From the NCBI GenBank assembly GCA_029268165.1, contig JAJUGM010000001.1, positions 1 through 35,563 on the forward strand: a stretch of 35,563 nt of DNA. Direction: 5' to 3'. The notes below the pieces were generated by a model, which was not told where the DNA came from, did not search any database, and worked only from the letters and a program-made list of their open reading frames with translations. Source of the DNA: Bacteroidota bacterium. GTDB lineage: Bacteria; Bacteroidota; Bacteroidia; Bacteroidales; UBA10428. Position numbers and translations under genes: made by a program. Below are positions 26,979 through 35,413 of this stretch, in pieces (the stretch's first letter is position 1; each line of letters starts with the position of its first letter).

Positions 26979-29900
26979 ATGAAAAAAAAACTAATTAATT
27001 ACAGACAGAGCTTGTGTAAACGCATAACTGTCTTATCCGCTTTTTTTCTTTTTATTTTGCCTATCACGCTATTGGGACAAATAAAAATTTCAGGTACTGT
27101 AGCTGATGCTACTGACGGTACACCCTTGCCAGGAGCGAATATTGTAATTAAAGGAACCACCTTAGGAACTGTTACTGACCAGAACGGGGCTTTTACTCTT
27201 GAAGCGCCATCTGATGCAGTTCTTGTTGTGTCATATGTGGGTTATCTTACTGAAGAAATTGAGGTAGGAGGCAGGCAAAAGATTGATATTGTCATGGCGC
27301 CCGACCTGGCCAAACTTGAAGAGGTTGTTGTTGTGGGTTATGGTACGATGCGGAAAACGGACGTAACAGGCGCAGTATCGTCATTAAGGGAAGATGACAT
27401 AAAAAGCCTTAAATCATCAAATGCTGTTGAAGCGTTACAAGGGAAAATTGCCGGTGTTGATATGACCCGTAGCGACGGCCGCGCAGGCTCGGGATACAAC
27501 ATACTCATCCGCGGAGCGCGTTCCTTTTCGGCATCCAATGATCCTATTTATATTGTTGATGGAGTGGATTACGGAAGTAATATTAATATCAATCCTAATG
27601 ACATTGCCTCAATAGATGTACTGAAAGACGCTTCATCTACAGCTATATACGGTTCACGGGGCGCTAATGGAGTAGTTCTGATTACTACTAAAAAAGGCAA
27701 TCAGGGGAAAACTATGGTGAATTTCAATACCTATTATGGCTTTACCACACCACTGGGTAAACTTCCTATGGGTGATGCAGAATATTACCTAAGAATGATA
27801 AGGGACACTTATAGGACCAATAATCCTGCCTATTGGGATTCAGCCGATTCGCAGGTGCCTATACTTTCCCTGCTTTATCCTGAAGAAATTGAAGGATATA
27901 ACAATGGCACTGATTTCGACTGGATTGATGCACAAATGAAAGATCATGGAAGCCAGCAGGATTATTATTTATCGGTATCAGGCGGGGGAGAAAAATCAAA
28001 TTATCTGGTGTCTCTGAATCATTTTGTGGAAGATAATTATATACCCAATGACAATTATAAAAGATATTCAATCAAGTCGGATGTAAATACTAAAGTGGGT
28101 AAGTTATTTGAAATGGGTAATTCCACCTTTATATCTTATAGTCTATTAAACCGTGGGGAAAGTATTAATTATAATTTTATTCCTTTGGTAACACCCTTTG
28201 ATGAGAATGGCGATTTAATACCAGTACCGAATAGTCGCGTACCTTTCAGCAATATGCTTATTGACCAGGATCCAAAATACAGATCCAATGAAAATTCACG
28301 GACAGGTTTGTTTTCTACTTTTTATGGGCAATTGAATTTATTACCGGGCCTGTCCTTTAAATCGTCATTTAATGTAAATATGGATTTTCAGCGAATCGGC
28401 ACTTATACCGGTGAATATGAAGGTTTAGCCAGGTCGAATGAATCTGATCTGACCATAATCAATAATTATAAATGGACATGGACGAATATCCTTACATATG
28501 ATAAAACCTTTAACAATCATCATATTTTGGCCACAGCTGCCACAGAAACACGTTATAGCCTTACCGAAAGATTTTACCAGGCCGGTCAGGATCTGGATTT
28601 AGGAGAATTCAAATGGTTTGCCATTCGTACCAGTGATCCGGCCCAATTAACTATTAATGATCAGCAAAGCCCATATACCAAATCTACAATGGTTTCTTTT
28701 ATAGGCCGGCTCAATTACAGTTTTAAGGAAAAATACCTGGCTACTTTTACAGGAAGGTACGACGGAGCATCACAACTGAAAGAAAAATGGGACTTTTTCC
28801 CGTCGGTATCAGTAGGCTGGAGAATTAGCGAGGAAAGCTTCATGAAAGGGTTAGTATTCCTTTCAAACTTAAAATTAAGAGTTGGATATGGTTTGACGGG
28901 TAATTATTCTGTTGCCCCCTATTCTTCAATGGGTTCAACAACCGATTATCCGTTATATTATCAGTTTGGTATTACCGAAACCACTTTAAACGGATACCGT
29001 ACTGGTCAATTATCTACTTCTCCAAAATGGGAAAAATCAGCCGCTACAAACTTTGGTATCGATTTTGGTGTTCTTAGAAACAGGATATCAGGTAGTTTGG
29101 AGGTTTATAAAGTACACACTACTGATATTTTACAGGAAGTTATTTTGCCTCCCACATCAGCTGTTACGTCAGTAATTGAAAATATTGGGGAAACAAAAGG
29201 AAATGGTGTGGAATTAACCATAAATTCTGTAAATATACAAACGAAAAATTTCAAATGGTCAACTAGTATCACCTTCAGCCGGAGCACTGAAGAAATTACA
29301 TATCTTGCTGGTGGTGTAACACAGGATGTTGTTAACGGATGGTTTGTCGGACATCCATTACAGGTTTTTTATGATTGGGACAAAATTGGTATCTGGCAAA
29401 CCAATGAGGCAGAAAAAGCAACATTATATGGAAGTGTGCCGGGTGATATAAAGTTAAAAGATGTTAATACTGATACCTTAATAGACGAGGATGATCGAGT
29501 AATTTTGGGAACTCCAAGACCGAAATGGACGGGCGGGCTCAATTCAACAATAAGTTATAAAGACTTTGATTTTTCATTTTTTGTTTATGCCCGCATGGGT
29601 CAAATGATTATGGATGTTGTTGAGGGAATGTGGAGCCCCGATTGCCGTGAAAATTCCGTGGAGCGTGATTACTGGACTCCCAATAATCCCACAAACGACT
29701 ATCCGAGAATTAATCCGGGTTTAACCCGCAGCGGATGGAGCAAAGCAACAACCCTGCAATATCAGGATGGTTCGTTTGTCAAAATCAAAGATATAACACT
29801 GGGTTATAAAATTCCCGCTCATATTACCAGTAAAATATCTGTTTCTTCATTACGTGTTTACATTTCAGCAAAGAATTATTTTGTATTTGGGAAGAATTTT

Positions 29901-30005
29901 TCCAAGGGACGTTATGACCCCGAAGCTGTCAACAGTGCAGGAAGAAGTAACGTAGGATTTCCTGCACCCAAAATGATTGCCATAGGAGCCAATGTTACTT
30001 TTTAA
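26979..30005 (+). CDS. susC: SusC-like TonB-dependent outer-membrane transporter
   Basis: A 1008-residue SusC-family porin that moves oligosaccharides across the outer membrane using TonB energy. In order: a signal peptide (hydrophobic core about 17-33, ending TLLGQ), a carboxypeptidase-D-like regulatory domain (about 35-105; ISGTVADATDGTPLPGANIVIKG-type start, YVGYLTEEI), a TonB-box-like EEVVVVGYGTMRK, the plug domain (about 120-235; IRGARSFSASNDPIYIVDGVDYG, DVLKDASSTAIYGSRGANGVVLITTKKG) and a 22-strand barrel ending in IAIGANVTF. It carries no N-terminal anti-sigma-interaction (STN) extension, in keeping with control by the HTCS and not by an ECF sigma factor. Its stop is 29 bp before susD. 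Confidence 0.97.
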   Translation: MKKKLINYRQSLCKRITVLSAFFLFILPITLLGQIKISGTVADATDGTPLPGANIVIKGTTLGTVTDQNGAFTLEAPSDAVLVVSYVGYLTEEIEVGGRQKIDIVMAPDLAKLEEVVVVGYGTMRKTDVTGAVSSLREDDIKSLKSSNAVEALQGKIAGVDMTRSDGRAGSGYNILIRGARSFSASNDPIYIVDGVDYGSNININPNDIASIDVLKDASSTAIYGSRGANGVVLITTKKGNQGKTMVNFNTYYGFTTPLGKLPMGDAEYYLRMIRDTYRTNNPAYWDSADSQVPILSLLYPEEIEGYNNGTDFDWIDAQMKDHGSQQDYYLSVSGGGEKSNYLVSLNHFVEDNYIPNDNYKRYSIKSDVNTKVGKLFEMGNSTFISYSLLNRGESINYNFIPLVTPFDENGDLIPVPNSRVPFSNMLIDQDPKYRSNENSRTGLFSTFYGQLNLLPGLSFKSSFNVNMDFQRIGTYTGEYEGLARSNESDLTIINNYKWTWTNILTYDKTFNNHHILATAATETRYSLTERFYQAGQDLDLGEFKWFAIRTSDPAQLTINDQQSPYTKSTMVSFIGRLNYSFKEKYLATFTGRYDGASQLKEKWDFFPSVSVGWRISEESFMKGLVFLSNLKLRVGYGLTGNYSVAPYSSMGSTTDYPLYYQFGITETTLNGYRTGQLSTSPKWEKSAATNFGIDFGVLRNRISGSLEVYKVHTTDILQEVILPPTSAVTSVIENIGETKGNGVELTINSVNIQTKNFKWSTSITFSRSTEEITYLAGGVTQDVVNGWFVGHPLQVFYDWDKIGIWQTNEAEKATLYGSVPGDIKLKDVNTDTLIDEDDRVILGTPRPKWTGGLNSTISYKDFDFSFFVYARMGQMIMDVVEGMWSPDCRENSVERDYWTPNNPTNDYPRINPGLTRSGWSKATTLQYQDGSFVKIKDITLGYKIPAHITSKISVSSLRVYISAKNYFVFGKNFSKGRYDPEAVNSAGRSNVGFPAPKMIAIGANVTF

Positions 30006-30034
30006 GTCTAATCCAATAATTTTAACCATTAATT

Positions 30035-31918
30035 ATGATAAAAATGAAAGCATACAAAATAATATTACAGGTAATGGTGGCGCTTACACTAATAACCTCC
30101 TGTGAAAATTTCCTTGAGGAAGAATACAAAGGAGGTATGGCCACCGAAACATACTATCCCACACCCGATGGTATGGAAAATCTGGTTGCTGCATGTTATG
30201 CAACAAGCAAAATATGGTTTGCCAAGGAAGAAGGTTACGATTTCAGCGAACCTGGGACTGATATTTACGATTATGGCCAGCAGCATCCGCAGCAATACCA
30301 ATATACCTATACATCTGATTTCAATGCCACCAATTCAAGGCTAGTTATCCTCTGGATTGAATTCTACAAAGGTATCAATGCATGTAATGATGCCATCGAT
30401 GTACTTTCTGATCCTGAAAGAACACCTTTTGATGAGACAAAAACACGGACACGTTTGTCAGAAGTTCGCTTCCTGAGGGCTCTGTACAACTGGCTGATTG
30501 TTGAAACATGGGGTGGTGTTGAATTACGGACAGAGCCCATCACGGGAGTAGTAAAAACAGCTACCAGATCATCAGTTGAAGATTTTTACAAACTGATACT
30601 CGAGGACCTGGATTATGCAGTTGCTAATCTTGGCGATGACGTGAATACAGCCGCTGAAGATTACGGGAGGGTAAATAAACTTGCAGCCCTTGCTTTCCGT
30701 GCCCGAATGAGGCTCACATGGGCAAGCTACACAAACAATAATGCCCTTTATACGGGAGCCGCTGAAGATGCTGCTGCTGTTATAGCAAGCGGTAAGTTCA
30801 GTTTATACGATAATTATGCCGATGTGTGGGATATTAATAACAGAGACAATAATCAGGAAAATATCTGGGCAATTAATTATTCCCGGTCAACCTATGCTTT
30901 ACTGGGTGTGCCAACAAGCGAATATACAAAATATCAGCGTCCGAGCGATAAACCATGGGATGAAAGAGAAGGAGGACATCATGGGCACCTGATGTTTGGT
31001 ATGCAGTATGATGTATTTCCGGGTATGACAAGGGATATTGAAAACGGACGCCCGTTCAGAAGATATTCACCTACCAAATACCTGATTGACGCTTTTCATG
31101 AAGACGTGGACGAACGGTTTTACGGATCTTTCAAAACCACATGGTATAGTAATGCTGCACTTCTGGCCAAATATTCGTGGCCTGTTGTGGGCTATGATTA
31201 CCATGCTGATACTTTAGACCCATTATATGGCAAACCCTTCTTTGAAATTGGTGATACAGCAATACACTTAACAAAAGCGACTTATCCCGATAATATCCTG
31301 GTCCGTTCAGCCGATCTTGCGGCCAATTATTATTTCAATCTTGAAAAAGGTTACTGGGTACTTGATTACCCCCGGATGTTTAATGCTGACGGGACAATCA
31401 ATGATTTTGGTGCCTATAACCGTAATGTTTTCTTTGAATTGCACAAATTTTATGACAATACACGTCCTGCTGCCACCGATGCCGGTTCACAAAACGGCAT
31501 ACGCGATGCTATGGTTATGAGAATCTCAGAGATGTATCTGATAGCTGCTGAAGCTTTATGGAAAACAGGCCAGGCAGCCAGCGCATATAATGATTACCTG
31601 ATGCCGCTGGCCGACAAACGCTCATATAACGGAAATGGCGCCGCTATGCTTGCATCTTACGGTATTAACAGTGGCAGCGATTTAACCATGGATTACTTTT
31701 TGGATGAAAGAGCACGTGAATTCTGCGGCGAACAACTTCGCTGGTTCGACCTGAAACGACTTGGTACTGATGCTATGGTTGCCCGTATCAAACAATATGC
31801 AGGAAATGCGCTGGCCCGTGAAAATTTCGATGCCCATTTCACTGTAAGACCTATTCCTCAGGTTCAGCTTGATGCTGTTACCAATAAAGATGAGTTTACA
31901 CAAAACCCCGGATACTGA
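30035..31918 (+). CDS. susD: SusD/RagB-like surface glycan-binding lipoprotein
   Basis: A 627-residue SusD-family lipoprotein that captures oligosaccharides at the cell surface and lids the SusC channel. The signal is MIKMKAYKIILQVMVALTLITSC with the lipidated Cys near residue 23, followed by ENFLEEE; a second in-frame ATG nine bases on would serve as well. Family signs are the TPR-rich scaffold (ARTR-like RTRLSEVRFLRALYNWLIVETWGG, YKLILEDLDYAVANL, NKLAALAFRARMRLTW) and the C-terminal MVMRISEMYLIAAEALWKTG and DERAREFCGEQLRWFDLKRLG. It directly follows susC, and a strong terminator begins 28 bp after its stop, so it ends the GH105-susC-susD operon. Confidence 0.97.
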   Translation: MIKMKAYKIILQVMVALTLITSCENFLEEEYKGGMATETYYPTPDGMENLVAACYATSKIWFAKEEGYDFSEPGTDIYDYGQQHPQQYQYTYTSDFNATNSRLVILWIEFYKGINACNDAIDVLSDPERTPFDETKTRTRLSEVRFLRALYNWLIVETWGGVELRTEPITGVVKTATRSSVEDFYKLILEDLDYAVANLGDDVNTAAEDYGRVNKLAALAFRARMRLTWASYTNNNALYTGAAEDAAAVIASGKFSLYDNYADVWDINNRDNNQENIWAINYSRSTYALLGVPTSEYTKYQRPSDKPWDEREGGHHGHLMFGMQYDVFPGMTRDIENGRPFRRYSPTKYLIDAFHEDVDERFYGSFKTTWYSNAALLAKYSWPVVGYDYHADTLDPLYGKPFFEIGDTAIHLTKATYPDNILVRSADLAANYYFNLEKGYWVLDYPRMFNADGTINDFGAYNRNVFFELHKFYDNTRPAATDAGSQNGIRDAMVMRISEMYLIAAEALWKTGQAASAYNDYLMPLADKRSYNGNGAAMLASYGINSGSDLTMDYFLDERAREFCGEQLRWFDLKRLGTDAMVARIKQYAGNALARENFDAHFTVRPIPQVQLDAVTNKDEFTQNPGY

Positions 31919-31945
31919 TTTTTAGTTAATAATGGTGATTACATT

Positions 31946-31977
31946 AAGGAGGGATATGTATTTATCCCTCTTTTTTG
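31946..31977 (+). terminator. Intrinsic terminator of the GH105-susC-susD operon
   Basis: GAGGGATA (31949-31956) pairs perfectly with TATCCCTC (31963-31970) around a 6-nt loop, and a run of six T follows at once. It begins 28 bp after the susD stop. Confidence 0.9.
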
Positions 31978-32130
31978 TCTTAAACAGTCAATGTTTTACT
32001 CCGACACATCAAATCAGAAAAACAAGATAACAGTATTTTTTATTCATTCTACTTGGGTGATACCCGGATTTGTCATTAGCCTTATTTTTCTGAGGACCGC
32101 CATTAGAAAAATTTGTTGTTTTATCATTGA

Positions 32131-32193
32131 AACCCCATCCTGAAATCTCAGGACAAATAATCATGCAGATAATCCAGAGCTTTCGGGATGGTG
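32131..32193. repeat. Imperfect 19-bp inverted repeat
   Basis: The arm 32131-32149 (AACCCCATCCTGAAATCTC) is matched by the reverse complement of 32175-32193 with about three mismatches. A smaller perfect hairpin, TCCTGA-N4-TCAGGA, lies at 32138-32153. The right arm contains AGCTTTCGGGAT, shared with the palindrome at 17695-17710. Confidence 0.4.
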
Positions 32194-32251
32194 TTCTCTT
32201 GGACCTTAATAAACAAAAAAACATTTTCTAAGGAATATTAACCCAAGTACG

Positions 32252-32473
32252 ATGAATTTACAAATTCATTCGGGCGCATAAAAATAATTGTTCGCGGAAT
32301 TTTGACGAGTAGGATTGAATGGTGATGGGGCTTTACCCCATACCCACATCCTTTTTTGTGTCAGGATAAAAAGTATATGAAGCTTGGGGTATAACCCCAT
32401 CGCTATTCTCTCCTGCATACCAAAATTTCTCTAAAAATAATTTTTATTCGCCTTAATGAATTTGATTATTCAT
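32252..32473. repeat. 222-bp imperfect palindromic element (MITE-like)
   Basis: The arm 32252-32340 (89 bp) aligns without a gap to the reverse complement of 32385-32473; by my count 67 of 89 positions match (75%). The 44-bp centre is unpaired. Each arm has its own inner hairpin (GGGG...CCCC at 32327-32340 and 32386-32398), and the outer ends carry small palindromes such as ATGAATTT-AC-AAATTCAT (32252-32269). It encodes nothing. It may be a miniature inverted-repeat element or a large structured RNA/DNA hairpin. No clear target-site duplication is visible. Confidence 0.7.
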
Positions 32474-32493
32474 TATACAAAAGTTTATAAAAC

Positions 32494-32523
32494 AAAAAAG
32501 CCGCCATATCAATAGCGGCTTTT
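32494..32523 (-). terminator. Intrinsic terminator of the T9SS-sorted protein gene
   Basis: GCCGC (32500-32504) pairs with GCGGC (32515-32519), extended by A/T pairs to a 9-bp stem (32496-32504 with 32515-32523) with a 10-nt loop. On the minus strand the stem is followed by a run of T. It lies 29 bp past the stop of the gene ending at 32552. Confidence 0.85.
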
Positions 32524-32551
32524 GGTACAAAAACTAAATATAATAAGATGT

Positions 32552-33604
32552 TTATTTTATCAGCTTATCGGTATATACTTTACCATCAGCATAGCTGATT
32601 CTCACCATATAAGCTCCTTTAGCAAGGTCAGCAGTATTAATCTGCAAAAGCTGCCTGTTATCATTTTTCACAGTTTGTATCATTTTACCCGTCATGTCAA
32701 ATATATCAACATAGCTAATATTGGCCGCATTGTTAATATTTAACTGATTAAAAACAGGATTGGGATACATCTGGTAAGGTTTTGGCTGAACATCAGCTAC
32801 TCCACTCTGGCCAGGGCATTCAGGATTCATCTTTAATACCCAGCGTAATGAATTTTTTAGCACTAAATAAAACGTATCCGTAGCATGTTCCAGAAAATCG
32901 TGATGTACACCCCATGCTACCATTCTTTTGGTAATGGTGTTTTCTTCAATTTTCCATAAAAAGGTTTTCAGGTTAGCGGGCACTTCAGCATTGTCCACCA
33001 GATATTTGTTATTGGCCAGAATTGTTGAACTTGATACAATAGCAGCCTGATCATTTACAGCATCTTTCAGGTCAAATGATTGAACATGGGCTTCACCTGC
33101 GCCTGTCCCAATAGTGGTATTATAACCGTTTGTCCACTTAATTACTTCATCTGCGTCAAAGCATGAAAGAATATCACTGTTGTCTTTTACTACCATATCA
33201 GTGATACCCGGTAGCAGATCTGTTGTCTTTATTGAAGTGTACCAGTTGGTGCCTGTAACCTGGGTAAATAAAGGATGATCTCCTTTGTACAATGAATAGG
33301 CCTTTAAGCATACTGTCGGAAGCGGCCATCCGGCTGTACTGTATGCGGCAAAATTGCCGGAACCTCCGTTTTCAGTAAGAATAGCAGCATCATAATTACT
33401 GTAAGTTACCGTACCTGCTACAACATCATCTAGTATGACATGAGTTGCGGTAATACCTTCCATTCCGTCAATTTCATCCATAAATTTCTGAATAATTGAG
33501 TCGGCGCTCGGAAGGTTTGCACTTACAATCATTACTTTTTTGTCCTGTGCATAAAGAGCTGTAATACACAGAACCGTAATAAGCATAATGTAAAATTTTT
33601 TCAT
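32552..33604 (-). CDS. Unrecognised secreted protein with T9SS type A sorting domain
   Basis: A 350-residue protein I cannot assign to a known family. The N-terminus MKKFYIMLITVLCITALYAQ is a signal peptide. The main part (about 22-255) begins KKVMIVSANLPSADSIIQKFMDEI and contains YDAAILTENGGSGNF. This alternates beta strands and helices in a way that recalls flavodoxin-like or class I amidotransferase-like (ThuA/GATase1) folds, but no catalytic motif is clear to me. After a linker (CPGQSGVADVQPKP), a T9SS type A sorting domain closes it (about 277-350; YQMYPNPVFNQLNINN, VDIFDMTGKMIQ, GAYMVRISYADG, YTDKLIK). It stands alone on the minus strand with its own terminator. Upstream it has the same half-site pair as the GH105-susCD operon, so it is probably induced with the PUL. 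Confidence 0.75.
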   Translation of the reverse strand: MKKFYIMLITVLCITALYAQDKKVMIVSANLPSADSIIQKFMDEIDGMEGITATHVILDDVVAGTVTYSNYDAAILTENGGSGNFAAYSTAGWPLPTVCLKAYSLYKGDHPLFTQVTGTNWYTSIKTTDLLPGITDMVVKDNSDILSCFDADEVIKWTNGYNTTIGTGAGEAHVQSFDLKDAVNDQAAIVSSSTILANNKYLVDNAEVPANLKTFLWKIEENTITKRMVAWGVHHDFLEHATDTFYLVLKNSLRWVLKMNPECPGQSGVADVQPKPYQMYPNPVFNQLNINNAANISYVDIFDMTGKMIQTVKNDNRQLLQINTADLAKGAYMVRISYADGKVYTDKLIK

Positions 33605-33640
33605 AATCTATAAGTTTGGTTAATAAAAAATTCATTATAG

Positions 33641-33648
33641 CCAAATTA
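33641..33648 (-). promoter_or_regulatory. -7-like element of the T9SS-sorted protein gene
   Basis: The minus strand reads TAATTTGG (33648-33641), one base off TAnnTTTG. It starts exactly 33 bp after the start of the proximal half-site, the same distance as at GH105. It is about 37 bp upstream of the ATG. Confidence 0.4.
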
Positions 33649-33668
33649 GCCATATTCCTATCAAAAAT

Positions 33669-33707
33669 GGTGTTCAGATTATCCTAAATGGGGGGATAAA
33701 TTATCCT
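33669..33707 (-). promoter_or_regulatory. Second probable HTCS operator
   Basis: Reading the minus strand, AGGATAATTTATCCCCCC (33707-33690) is followed by AGGATAATCTGAACACC (33685-33669). The TAAT cores are 22 bp apart. Both half-sites match those at 25631-25667 (TAATTTGTCACCCCC and TAATCTGACCACC), but in the opposite order. The orientation points to the gene at 32552-33604. GH28, on the other side, has its -7 element about 130 bp away. Confidence 0.6.
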
Positions 33708-33786
33708 GGTCCTGCCGGGTAAATAATGTTTATAATTATTGACTGACGTGCATTTTAATAAAAAATCAGATGTTGATTTCTGCCTT

Positions 33787-33812
33787 TTAACCCAGTTTAC
33801 CTTACTGGTTAA
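33787..33812. repeat. 9-bp inverted repeat upstream of GH28
   Basis: TTAACC(C)AGT (33787-33796) pairs with ACTGGTTAA (33804-33812), with one extra C in the left arm and a 7-bp spacer. It lies 26 bp upstream of the -7 element of GH28, a suitable place for a regulator. Confidence 0.4.
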
Positions 33813-33837
33813 TGCACCGTAAATTCAGTATAATAAT

Positions 33838-33845
33838 TAATTTTG
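33838..33845 (+). promoter_or_regulatory. -7 element of the GH28-PL1 operon
   Basis: TAATTTTG fits TAnnTTTG and is identical to the GH105 element. No -33 TTG is seen about 21 bp upstream. The chosen GH28 start is about 94 bp downstream. Confidence 0.5.
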
Positions 33846-33938
33846 TTTAGGGTGAAAAACATATTTTCACCATGCTGCTATTTTGATAACCATTTGAAAA
33901 TTACATCTATTCATCAGATGACACGATTTTATATTAAA

Positions 33939-35396
33939 ATGGAAAATTTTATAAGAAACAATTTTAGATTTCGGACGAGTATTTTGCTGCTTTTGATAAT
34001 CAGTTGCTCGGGTGAGATATACAAAGGCGAACGAGTAGCAAGGTTTTTAAATACTTCACAACAGATATCTTGGAATAGTATTAACACTATTCTGGATAGT
34101 ATCAAACCACCTGTTTTTCCTGATAAGTCTTATTCAATTATAGACTTTGGAGCTGTTGCCGGTGGTCAACACGATTGCACAGAAGCTATTAACAAGGCAA
34201 TTACAGTATGTCATGATGATTCAGGAGGCATTGTAATAGTTCCCGAAGGTACTTACCTTACAGGCGCTATTCATCTTAAGAGTAACGTCAATCTCCATCT
34301 GGAAAAAGGTGCCAGGTTGCTTTTTACCTGCGACAGGTCGAAATACCTTCCTCTTGTCCATACACGCTTTGAAGGCATGGAATGTATGAATTATTCGCCA
34401 TTTATTTATGCATACAAGCAACACAAAATTGCTGTAACAGGAGAGGGAACCATTGACGGACAGGGTCAATGCTGGTGGAGCTGGAAAGGCCCGTGGAACG
34501 GCCAGGTAGATCATCAATGGAAAGACTCAATGCCAAACCAGAAAGACGGAAACAAGATACTTCAGAAAATGGTTGAGGAAAACGTACCTTATAATCAAAG
34601 GATATTTGGTGAAGGATATTTTCTGCGCCCCAATTTTATACAGCCGTTCCTTTGCAGGCAGGTACTGATTGAGGGAATTAACATTGTCAACTCACCCATG
34701 TGGATTATTCATCCTGTGCTTTGTAATAATGTTATTGTCCGTAAGGTGAAGATAGAAAGCCTGGGACCTAACAATGACGGTTGTGATCCTGAATGTTCAA
34801 GGAATGTGTTAATTGAAGACTGTTACTTCAACACAGGCGATGATTGTATAGCCATTAAATCGGGGCGCAATAACGACGGAAGAAGAATTAATATACCGAG
34901 CGAGAATATAATTATTCGTAATTGCACCATGAAGGAAGGGCACGGAGGCATTGTCATCGGTAGTGAAGTTTCAGGAAATGTCCGTAATGTTTTTGCTGAA
35001 AACTGTTTTATGGATAGTCCTCATCTCGACCGCGCACTGAGAATTAAATCGAATTCCCTGCGCGGTGGCATTGTTGAAAATGTATTTGTAAGAAATATTG
35101 ATGTTGCCCAGGTGGGTGAAGCTGCTGTCCTTATTGATTTGTTTTATGGCCGAGAGACCGGAAACAACTTTCCGGTTGTACGGAAAATAACTGTTGAAAA
35201 CATGAACTGCAGGAAAAGTGATTATGCCATCCATATAAGAGCATACAAGGAACAACCTGTAAGTGAGTTATCAATTATTAACAGCACATTCCGTAATGTC
35301 TCCAAGGGTGTTTTGCTCGAAAATGCAGGACAAATCAATTTTGTGAATTCTTATATTTACGATACCAAAGGACAAATCATTGAAATCACAAAATAA
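33939..35396 (+). CDS. GH28 polygalacturonase/rhamnogalacturonan hydrolase-type lipoprotein
   Basis: A family 28 pectinase of 485 residues, which hydrolyses alpha-linked galacturonic acid in galacturonan or rhamnogalacturonan. I choose the ATG at 33939: it yields a compact lipoprotein signal (MENFIRNNFRFRTSILLLLIISC, Cys23) and follows an A-rich stretch. An ATG at 33918 and a TTG at 33843 are also in frame. The right-handed beta-helix begins SIIDFGAVAGGQHDCTEAI and carries the family residues: Asp280 in NNDGCDP, Asp301 and Asp302 in NTGDDCIAIKSG, His335 in EGHGGIVIGSE, and Arg368/Lys370 in LRIKSN. All four catalytic blocks are intact. It may act on the cell surface or in the periplasm. It is 17 bp before the second PL1 gene and forms an operon with it. 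Confidence 0.93.
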   Translation: MENFIRNNFRFRTSILLLLIISCSGEIYKGERVARFLNTSQQISWNSINTILDSIKPPVFPDKSYSIIDFGAVAGGQHDCTEAINKAITVCHDDSGGIVIVPEGTYLTGAIHLKSNVNLHLEKGARLLFTCDRSKYLPLVHTRFEGMECMNYSPFIYAYKQHKIAVTGEGTIDGQGQCWWSWKGPWNGQVDHQWKDSMPNQKDGNKILQKMVEENVPYNQRIFGEGYFLRPNFIQPFLCRQVLIEGINIVNSPMWIIHPVLCNNVIVRKVKIESLGPNNDGCDPECSRNVLIEDCYFNTGDDCIAIKSGRNNDGRRINIPSENIIIRNCTMKEGHGGIVIGSEVSGNVRNVFAENCFMDSPHLDRALRIKSNSLRGGIVENVFVRNIDVAQVGEAAVLIDLFYGRETGNNFPVVRKITVENMNCRKSDYAIHIRAYKEQPVSELSIINSTFRNVSKGVLLENAGQINFVNSYIYDTKGQIIEITK

Positions 35397-35413
35397 TCTA
35401 ATAATCAGCGGCA

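Larger units (their letters stand above)
31919..32551. other. 633-bp intergenic region between susD and the T9SS protein
   Basis: The genes on either side are convergent. The region holds the susD terminator (31946-31977), a small inverted-repeat region (32131-32193), the long palindromic element (32252-32473) and the terminator of the minus-strand gene (32494-32523). A 71-codon minus-strand open frame at 32009-32224 has no recognisable features and I do not call it as a gene. Confidence 0.7.

Noticed and set aside
32009..32224. 71-codon minus-strand open frame in the susD downstream region
   Set aside because: No signal, motif or recognisable family, no promoter, and it overlaps an inverted repeat. 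It is most likely a chance frame.
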